Of a DNA stretch of 5,652 bases, positions 1-5,063 are shown one piece after another. The notes below the pieces were generated by a model that saw only the letters and a program-made list of their open reading frames with translations, did no database searches and was not told the origin of the DNA. Positions within the stretch are counted from its first letter, which is position 1. The number at the start of each line of letters is the position of its first letter. Made by a program: the position numbers and the translations under genes. Origin of the DNA: Streptococcaceae bacterium (GTDB lineage: Bacteria > Bacillota > Bacilli > Lactobacillales > Streptococcaceae); contig JAITWV010000098.1 in NCBI GenBank assembly GCA_031285105.1, forward strand, positions 1 through 5,652, given 5' to 3'.

Positions 1-1
1 T

Positions 2-316
2 GGTTTGATTCATGAAGAGTTGGGATTTACACCAGTCGATGAAAATATTGAAGTTTCAAGGCATGGACAAAGTATTTCATTTGAATATATCTTAGAAAAA
101 AATCCAGATTACCTATTTGTCATTGATCGCAGTGCAGTGGTAGGAAATTCAGACATCAACGCTCGCCAAACAATTGAAAATGATTTAGTGAGAAAAACAG
201 ATGCTTATAAAAATGGACGTATTGTTTACTTGAATCCTAATTATTGGTATTTATCAGGTGGAGGATTGGTTTCAGTAAGCGAAATGATGCAACAAATTTT
301 GGTAAGTCTTCAGTAA
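2..316 (+). CDS. Siderophore ABC transporter substrate-binding protein, C-terminal part (FatB/YclQ/CeuE type)
   Basis: This is the C-terminal 104 codons of a gene that begins before the window; the frame is open to the window edge, so the TTG at position 5 is not a real start. The protein family is the lipid-anchored receptor on the outer face of the membrane that delivers Fe(III)-siderophores to an ABC permease and ATPase. The recognisable stretch is the C-terminal lobe of the periplasmic-binding fold: GFTPVDENIEVS, then HGQSISFEYI, NPDYLFVIDR, a short NDLVRKTDAYKNGRIVYL segment, and the signature NPNYWYLSGGGL near the end. These match my memory of petrobactin/catecholate-binding YclQ and FatB proteins, in which the C-terminal lobe forms half of the ligand cleft. 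The stop is TAA at 314-316. Its permease and ATPase partners are not in the window and would lie upstream if present. It appears functionally unrelated to the WxL genes downstream. The subfamily (substrate) cannot be fixed from this fragment, so no symbol is given. Confidence 0.88.
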   Translation, partial: GLIHEELGFTPVDENIEVSRHGQSISFEYILEKNPDYLFVIDRSAVVGNSDINARQTIENDLVRKTDAYKNGRIVYLNPNYWYLSGGGLVSVSEMMQQILVSLQ

Positions 317-421
317 AAAGTTAAGAATGTTTGTGATGTCATTGTGTCAAATCGGATTGAAGTTGAAATTGAAGATGTGAAAGAAAAAGTGTATACAAAA
401 GATTTGTTTTATCGCGATTAA
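317..421 (+). pseudogene. Probable 3' remnant of a UDP-glucose 6-dehydrogenase (ugd/hasB-like) gene
   Basis: Immediately after the TAA at 314-316 the same frame stays open for 34 codons to TAA at 419-421. It has no start codon in a sensible context and no ribosome binding site. The translated end, CDVIVSNRIEVEIEDVKEKV followed by YTKDLFYRD, looks like a real protein C-terminus. From memory it resembles the tail of nucleotide-sugar dehydrogenases (UDP-glucose 6-dehydrogenase), which typically end with an NR...L.DV.DKVYTRDLF.RD pattern. That enzyme oxidises UDP-glucose to UDP-glucuronate for capsule or exopolysaccharide synthesis. Only about 8% of such a roughly 390-400 residue enzyme would remain, so the fragment cannot be functional. 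I infer a deletion or insertion that joined the end of a ugd gene to the siderophore gene. Alternatives are coincidental open frame or another protein family. The family match is recalled, not searched. Confidence 0.5.
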
Positions 422-428
422 TTTTATA

Positions 429-488
429 TAACGAAAGCCTGTAATTCCCCAACTTTGTAAAGTGGTGGGGAATTACAGGCTTTCGTTA
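429..488. terminator. Perfect 22-bp-stem hairpin, probable (bidirectional) terminator
   Basis: The arms at 429-450 and 467-488 are exact reverse complements, with a GCCTGTAATTCCCC core. The 16-nt centre (451-466) can itself fold by ACTTT/AAAGT pairing (452-456 with 459-463). The outer part of the stem is AACGAAA on the left and TTTCGTT on the right, so each strand has a broken T-run (TTTCGTT) at its 3' side. This suggests a two-way intrinsic terminator, although a clean U-tract after the stem is missing. It lies between the siderophore gene with its remnant and the WxL operon promoter, where a terminator is expected. A dispersed palindromic repeat or the ends of a small mobile element are alternatives, given the perfect arms. 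Confidence 0.65.
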
Positions 489-540
489 AATCTGCATTTA
501 ATCACTAATCTATCGAAAACTGATTCGTTTTACTTGCAAT

Positions 541-568
541 TTGAATGGTTATTTAATTAAAATAAAAT
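541..568 (+). promoter_or_regulatory. Putative sigma-A promoter of the WxL operon
   Basis: TTGAAT at 541-546 (4 of 6 to the -35 consensus) and TAAAAT at 563-568 (5 of 6 to the -10 consensus) are separated by 16 bp in very AT-rich DNA, between the hairpin and the first WxL gene. Transcription would begin near 575. That gives a leader of about 50 nt before the ATG at 626 and makes the upstream ATG at 575 an unlikely start. TATAGT at 569-574 is a competing -10-like hexamer but lacks a well-spaced -35. I see no operator or riboswitch. Confidence 0.5.
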
Positions 569-610
569 TATAGTATGATTAAATTATTAGATATCTTAAA
601 AAAAATGATG

Positions 611-628
611 AAAGGTGATGGTGGGATG
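611..628 (+). promoter_or_regulatory. Ribosome binding site and start codon that fix the start of WxL gene 1
   Basis: AAAGGTGAT at 611-619 matches the Shine-Dalgarno core (GGTGA, 614-618) and sits 7 nt before the ATG at 626-628. The in-frame ATG at 575 is preceded only by A/T-rich sequence with no purine-rich site. It would also add 17 residues before an otherwise ideal signal peptide. ATGs at 605 and 608 likewise lack a site. The start at 626 is therefore preferred. Confidence 0.75.
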
Positions 629-3600
629 TTGAAATTTTTAAAACGCAAAAAACTAATTTCCATTTTGATGGCCTTGATAATAAGTTTGCAGTTAGTACCT
701 CCGATTTTGAATGTGTATGCTTTTGGAGTGGAAGCGTATCAAGAAGAGTCTTTTTATTATGGTTATATGAATGAGTATCCATTTGGGGAGTATTATTTAT
801 TAGATGAAGATTATTCGGAAATAGCAAATGAAAATGAAGACAATCAAGTGGATGAAAAAGAAATGGATTCAGCAGATGATTCACCAAAAGAAGAATATAA
901 GCCTGAACTAAAGGTAATTCCAGAAATTTATGAAACTTATGAAATTTATGAAACTTATGAAGATAATGAAGAAGATGACGAAGAGGAAGAAAATACTCGA
1001 TTGATTTCTTCACGTCAGGAGTTTGAAGAGGCTTTTACCAATGCTGATGTAAAAGAGATTATCTTGCAAGAGGACATTGATTTAGGGAATACTTCGCTAA
1101 CAAGAAATGCGGCTGACTTAACAATCAATGGCATGGGCTTTGGTTTAACTAGAAATAACAACGCTCAATTGTCTGTAACAGGTAATTTGACGTTGAAAGG
1201 AATTTCTAGCTTAATTGGTGGAAGTGGCACTTTAGCCTTTTTAAATATAACAGGTGAGCTTACGATTATTAGTGTTAATGCAAGGAGTATGAATAACCTT
1301 ATCATTGGAAATACCTCCTTAGCACGTGCGCAATCCATACATATTGAAAATACCCAAATAGAAGGATTTAATCTGACAAGTGGTATTTTGTTTGAAACAG
1401 CGAATTTACAAATTAGTGGTAGTATCATTAAAGGCACGATGACAAATAGTAGCTTGTTTTGGAGTGATACCTTTGGCACGGGTGCAAGAAACTTTGAGGT
1501 GAATCGTTCTTCTATTATTGAATTAAGGAATGCAGGGAATAGTTGGACGGTTTTATCTGCCATTCAAGAAACGAGAAATTTAACGTTTACGATAACGGAT
1601 AACTCCGATGTAAGGATTGTCTCAAACGCTTTAAACACTCCTGGCAATTTAAATGTTGTTCGCTTATTAGCTACGACACTAATTGTTAATATAAGTGCCA
1701 GTGCAAGATTTTTTGTAGATACGGTTGGCACGATTTCGGCAAATTCTGCTGTTTATTTACAAGGTGTGGTAACGTTAAATGTGAATACGCAGGCTCGTTT
1801 TAATATTGTAAGGGGTAGGCAAAACCAAAACAATAGTGGAACAGGTGCAGCTTTGCAGATAAATGGAAATGCTCGAGCGATTAATGTAGCAACCTCAGGA
1901 CAGTTAATTTTACTTCATTGGGGAACAAATACGACCACACCCAATACCAATACGACATTGAAACTAGGACCGACTGTCGCTCAAACCAATATTCGTTTAA
2001 ATAACCCTCATTCACGAATCAACTTTTATGCTGAACGTGGCGAAAGTATTTATTCAGATGGAACAGTGGATATTCGTCAAAATTCAGGCTTCTTTGAAAT
2101 GTGGGCTCGTCCTCATAGTGTGCCTAATTTGCAGCATAGTTCTGGGGTGATTTCTGTTGGCGCAGTTGACCGATTGATTATTCATGTTCAAAGTCCCCAA
2201 CATTTTGATTTTTGGAATATCACAAAAAGTTTAGAATATGGTACTTCAGAAAATGATGGTTTATTTCATGTTCGTAAAAACAATTGGAATGATGATAATC
2301 GCTATTATGCAAGGAATTTAATCTTCTCAGATACAACGGTAAAAGCTTGGGGAGGTTTATCTTTTAACGCAAGTTATGAAGAAATCAGAGCCCCATTATT
2401 TACAGCTACAAATCAAACGCTTCATATTACTGGATTAGATGTTACTTACGGTGGGACAAGTATTATAGGTGACAATAGTCCTTGGAGGCGTGGGCATGAA
2501 GGATTAGCCGGAAATGCCAGTTCAACCAATTTTACTACACGACTTGGTGCTTCAAATTTCAATCCAGAAACCAATACACCTCGCGTTGGAGAAATCAGAC
2601 AACCAACCAATGCGGATAAACAAATTGCGATTGAACTTTATCAAGAACATCGTAGTGCCTATCCATGGGAAGAAGATCCACCTGAAGCTAGAAAACGGAC
2701 ATTTACTGCAAATCACGTAGGAATTTACACAACAATTAATGGTGAGCAGACTGTATTTGGAACTTCGACTTATAATCAAGATACGGGTAAGCATCATTTT
2801 GATTGGTTACCAACAATGAATGAGGATAGGGAATTTTTAGTTGCTAGTGATATGATACGTGTGAATGAAATTTTCTGGGGTTCAGGAGAAAATAGGCTTC
2901 GTTTCAATGATGAGGTCATTCCATTCTTTCCAGTTTTAGATGTTAGAGCACCTGAAAAAGCGCTTATTACCTCAACTTTTGCACAAAGTAGAGCAGTTCA
3001 TCCGATTCGCCAAATCTATGATAATTTAGCACTATTAACTGGAACAGGTGAAGCAAATAGTTGGGTTATGCTAAAAAAATATGAAACTTGTGGAATCATT
3101 GCCAATACGATTGAAAACACATTAACCCGTGTCGATGAGGATAGCCAATGGTCTATCGCGCTAACGAATCTAGGTTTAACTCAAGGAGACAAAATTGCCG
3201 TTGTTTTAATTGACTCAAGTGGGACAACAGTAGAAATGTTAGAAGAATGGGGAAGACAAGCTGATCATGAAGCCTTGATTGAGAAAACCATTCGTTCTAT
3301 CGAAGGAGAATCCAAAGGAAATGTCCAAAAAATACCTGTTATCACCATGGGCACTTACTATTATTCACAAACATGGCAAGAAATTGATCCGGTAAGTGAT
3401 GCTTTTTACAACGATTTTTATAAAGCAACTGTTCTAGAAGTTGTCTGCTCAGGAACAATCACGCTTACTGTACCAAATTTTCATTTTGGTACCCATCGAA
3501 TTACCAACACTTTACAAGAGTTAAATCCTAGACCAAACGGTGTGTCAAGTGATTTGAGAGTAGATGATACAAGATCTAAAAAAACACCATGGAATCTTTT

Positions 3601-3874
3601 CGTTAACGTAGGAGAATTTCAAACAAGACCTCAAGCTGGTAACAGATTTACCTTGGCAGGTGCTAAGATTGTTTTATTAGATGATGAAAGAGAAATTACC
3701 CTTGAAGCAGGAACTTTAAGTAATCCGATTATGACTCAACAAACCGGTGGGAGTTGGAATATCTCAAGAACAAATTTACAAAATCAAGCAAGACTAATTA
3801 TTCCGCCAAACACACCAATTCGTGCTGAAGGTTACCGCTCAGTACTAACTTGGATTTTATCAGATACCCCTTAA
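626..3874 (+). CDS. Large WxL-domain surface protein with pectate-lyase-like beta-helix (adhesin-like)
   Basis: The protein is predicted at 1082 residues from the ATG at 626 (1099 if the poorly supported ATG at 575 were used). It has a signal peptide at residues 1-32: a basic KFLKRKK start, a hydrophobic core, and likely cleavage after VYA. An acidic, Tyr/Glu-rich low-complexity stretch follows (about 36-124, with a YE repeat at 100-111 and a Glu/Asp run after it). From about 125 (SSRQEFEEAFTNADVKEIIL, then DIDLGN) to roughly 620, regular short beta-rich repeats of the TLKGISS/LTIISVN kind suggest a right-handed beta-helix. This resembles the pectate-lyase-like adhesive domains of other WxL proteins, where a surface-binding rather than enzymatic role is assumed. 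A linker and an Ig-like module (about 776-870; LLTGTGEANSWVML, SQWSIAL, VVLIDSSG) precede a C-terminal WxL domain (about 932-1082). That domain has FGTH at 954-957, the proximal motif W989-N-L991, and the distal motif W1076-I-L1078 just before the C-terminus. WxL domains bind peptidoglycan non-covalently. Cys822 and Cys941 are the only cysteines. It is first in the operon; the next gene begins 16 bp later. The family is well supported; the ligand is unknown. Confidence 0.9.
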   Translation: MLKFLKRKKLISILMALIISLQLVPPILNVYAFGVEAYQEESFYYGYMNEYPFGEYYLLDEDYSEIANENEDNQVDEKEMDSADDSPKEEYKPELKVIPEIYETYEIYETYEDNEEDDEEEENTRLISSRQEFEEAFTNADVKEIILQEDIDLGNTSLTRNAADLTINGMGFGLTRNNNAQLSVTGNLTLKGISSLIGGSGTLAFLNITGELTIISVNARSMNNLIIGNTSLARAQSIHIENTQIEGFNLTSGILFETANLQISGSIIKGTMTNSSLFWSDTFGTGARNFEVNRSSIIELRNAGNSWTVLSAIQETRNLTFTITDNSDVRIVSNALNTPGNLNVVRLLATTLIVNISASARFFVDTVGTISANSAVYLQGVVTLNVNTQARFNIVRGRQNQNNSGTGAALQINGNARAINVATSGQLILLHWGTNTTTPNTNTTLKLGPTVAQTNIRLNNPHSRINFYAERGESIYSDGTVDIRQNSGFFEMWARPHSVPNLQHSSGVISVGAVDRLIIHVQSPQHFDFWNITKSLEYGTSENDGLFHVRKNNWNDDNRYYARNLIFSDTTVKAWGGLSFNASYEEIRAPLFTATNQTLHITGLDVTYGGTSIIGDNSPWRRGHEGLAGNASSTNFTTRLGASNFNPETNTPRVGEIRQPTNADKQIAIELYQEHRSAYPWEEDPPEARKRTFTANHVGIYTTINGEQTVFGTSTYNQDTGKHHFDWLPTMNEDREFLVASDMIRVNEIFWGSGENRLRFNDEVIPFFPVLDVRAPEKALITSTFAQSRAVHPIRQIYDNLALLTGTGEANSWVMLKKYETCGIIANTIENTLTRVDEDSQWSIALTNLGLTQGDKIAVVLIDSSGTTVEMLEEWGRQADHEALIEKTIRSIEGESKGNVQKIPVITMGTYYYSQTWQEIDPVSDAFYNDFYKATVLEVVCSGTITLTVPNFHFGTHRITNTLQELNPRPNGVSSDLRVDDTRSKKTPWNLFVNVGEFQTRPQAGNRFTLAGAKIVLLDDEREITLEAGTLSNPIMTQQTGGSWNISRTNLQNQARLIIPPNTPIRAEGYRSVLTWILSDTP
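923..958 (+). repeat. Tandem 9-bp/18-bp repeat encoding EIYETY units
   Basis: The 18-bp unit GAAATTTATGAAACTTAT occurs twice in perfect tandem (923-940 and 941-958). It can also be read as four 9-bp units GAAA(T/C)TTAT. It encodes EIYETYEIYETY (residues 100-111) in the acidic N-terminal stretch of WxL gene 1. Unit gain or loss would keep the frame and change only the length of the stalk-like region. Confidence 0.9.
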
Positions 3875-3890
3875 GAAAGGAGAGGAAAAA

Positions 3891-4147
3891 ATGAAAATAA
3901 TCATTTCAACAGTACTGTCATTCCTCTTTTTTGGAGGGACAACCGTATATGCCAATGACACTTCAACTTCTCCAGGTGCTTTAATGTTAAATAACGAAGC
4001 ATCAAATGTCGTTACCAGACCACCTGGAAGTAGTGTCATCCCTGGTGGGCGTTTACCTGATACGGGCGAGGTAGCTTCATTTCTTTTAAGCTTAATAGGC
4101 GTTTTATTAATTTTCTATGTTTTAAGAAAAAAGAAACATCTATTTAA
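3891..4147 (+). CDS. Hypothetical 85-residue LPxTG protein produced by -1 frameshift
   Basis: If the ribosome slips back one base at 4127-4133, residues 1-81 of the fusion protein are followed by ETSI and the stop TAA at 4145-4147. The product would be an ordinary stand-alone sortase substrate: signal peptide, a mature segment of about 37 residues ending in LPDT, membrane segment and a short basic tail. That matches the small LPxTG component usually encoded as its own gene in WxL clusters. The alternative frame and its stop are read directly. That it is actually made is inference. Confidence 0.25.
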
Positions 4148-4991
4148 AGGATTTTTTGTTTTAGTGCTATTGCTACCTTTTACACTTGGAAGTATCAGCA
4201 CACTTGCACAATCGGCTGGTAGTGGAGCATTTGTTCGCTTTTTACCAATGCCAATCATACCAGAACCTGACCCAGATGAAGAAGGAGAGTTGTCAATTGT
4301 CAGGACTCCATATTTTTACTTTGATGTCCCAATGTATGATGATGAAGGATTTGTAAGTTTCTATGGAAAAGCAGAAAAGCGCATCGAAAAGATTGGCATC
4401 AAAAATGAAGGTACACAGCTTTCAGATGAAACAGCAATTGCCAATTATGTATTAATCCAAGACTTACGCTCAGGTGCGCATGATTGGAATTTAACTGTCC
4501 GTAAAGAGGATCATTTTACCAATGTCGAAACAGGAATTGACACCCAAATCATTGGTGCACAAATTATTTTATCCGATATTTGGATAGCAGCCATGCAACA
4601 AGGACAAGATGCCCGAGTAGAAGAACACCACATACCAGGAAGTGTCACGATTGTTCAAGGACAAGAAGCCTTTGTCGCACGTGGTTCATCAGATGAAGGA
4701 GATCACTTTTGGGCAGTAGTTTTTGGGTTTTGTGATGAGTCGGCAAATAGTGATATGACCCACGTTGAAGCTAGTGGGACATTGATTACCCATGGCACAA
4801 CATTTACACGCAGTATCAAAAATCATTGGGCAGTGGAAGAAGTATTGGATGATTTGTATTTTGATAATCATGATTACGAGATGAAATATAACACTGCTGT
4901 TCGTTTAAGAATTCCACTAGGACAAGTAGCTGACTTAGGAGCTGGTGTGTTTACGACTCATTTTACATGGATATTAAGTGAAACACCTTAA
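3891..4991 (+). CDS. LPxTG-WxL fusion surface protein (two export signals in one polypeptide)
   Basis: The protein has 366 residues. AAAGGAG at 3876-3882 is 8 nt before the ATG. The first part is a complete miniature LPxTG protein: a signal peptide at 1-21 (cleavage after VYA), a short Pro/Gly/Asn-rich segment, LPDTG at 55-59, a membrane segment at about 62-78, and a basic RKKK tail at 79-82. Such a tail is normally the end of a sortase substrate. Here translation continues in frame into a second hydrophobic segment (about 84-106, LFKGFFVLVLLLPFTLG), which looks like another signal peptide with possible cleavage after TLA. A WxL domain follows (about 114-366): an acidic proline hinge PEPDPDEE at 124-131, the proximal motif W199-N-L201 preceded by DLRSGAHD, and the distal motif W360-I-L362 six residues from the end. 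In known clusters the small LPxTG protein and the WxL proteins are separate genes. Mature forms could be one membrane-hairpin protein, or two wall products after sortase and signal peptidase cleavage. Cys281 is the only cysteine. A slippery heptamer lies at the junction (see separate entry). Assembly error or recent frameshift fusion cannot be excluded. Confidence 0.9.
   Translation: MKIIISTVLSFLFFGGTTVYANDTSTSPGALMLNNEASNVVTRPPGSSVIPGGRLPDTGEVASFLLSLIGVLLIFYVLRKKKHLFKGFFVLVLLLPFTLGSISTLAQSAGSGAFVRFLPMPIIPEPDPDEEGELSIVRTPYFYFDVPMYDDEGFVSFYGKAEKRIEKIGIKNEGTQLSDETAIANYVLIQDLRSGAHDWNLTVRKEDHFTNVETGIDTQIIGAQIILSDIWIAAMQQGQDARVEEHHIPGSVTIVQGQEAFVARGSSDEGDHFWAVVFGFCDESANSDMTHVEASGTLITHGTTFTRSIKNHWAVEEVLDDLYFDNHDYEMKYNTAVRLRIPLGQVADLGAGVFTTHFTWILSETP
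4127..4133 (+). other. Slippery heptamer A_AAA_AAG in the correct phase at the LPxTG/WxL junction
   Basis: The bases A AAA AAG are phased as X_XXY_YYZ: A4127 ends the Arg79 codon, and AAA and AAG encode Lys80 and Lys81. This is the classic efficient bacterial -1 slippage sequence, known from dnaX and from insertion sequences. A slip leads to GAA ACA TCT ATT TAA, which terminates at 4147. I do not see a strong stimulatory stem-loop directly after it. There is also no Shine-Dalgarno-like element 10-14 nt upstream. The motif is certain but its function is not. Confidence 0.4.
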
Positions 4992-5063
4992 ATTTGAGAG
5001 AACAAGGAAATGACTTGTTGATTATATATTATTGTAGATGTACATATCGAAAGGAGATTTTTG
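4992..5063 (+). promoter_or_regulatory. Intergenic leader of WxL gene 3 with a strong ribosome binding site
   Basis: The 72-bp spacer holds AAAGGAG at 5050-5056, 7 nt before the ATG at 5064. It shows no terminator hairpin with a T-run and no convincing promoter. Gene 3 is therefore most simply co-transcribed with genes 1 and 2. The longer gap compared with the 16 bp between genes 1 and 2 may allow RNA processing or separate translation. Confidence 0.6.

Noticed and set aside
516..531. Short inverted repeat AAAAC / GTTTT upstream of the WxL promoter
   Set aside because: A five-pair A/T-rich stem is expected by chance in DNA of this composition.
579..1013. 144-codon open frame on the - strand with a repeated KFH pattern
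   Set aside because: It is the mirror of the Tyr/Glu-rich repeat region of WxL gene 1 and has no ribosome binding site of its own or family resemblance.
1165..1563. 132-codon open frame on the - strand
   Set aside because: It lies wholly inside the beta-helix coding region and looks like a compositional shadow; no start signal or recognisable domain.
2514..2797. Overlapping short open frames on both strands (2514-2720 + and 2552-2797 -)
   Set aside because: Both are inside WxL gene 1 in other frames and encode no recognisable protein.
3874..3890. Terminator or promoter between WxL genes 1 and 2
   Set aside because: The 16-bp gap is filled by the ribosome binding site; the two genes are simply co-transcribed.
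5018..5046. Possible promoter before gene 3 (TTGATT, 17 bp, TACATA)
   Set aside because: The -10 matches only 3 of 6, and transcription would begin inside the ribosome binding site at 5050-5056.
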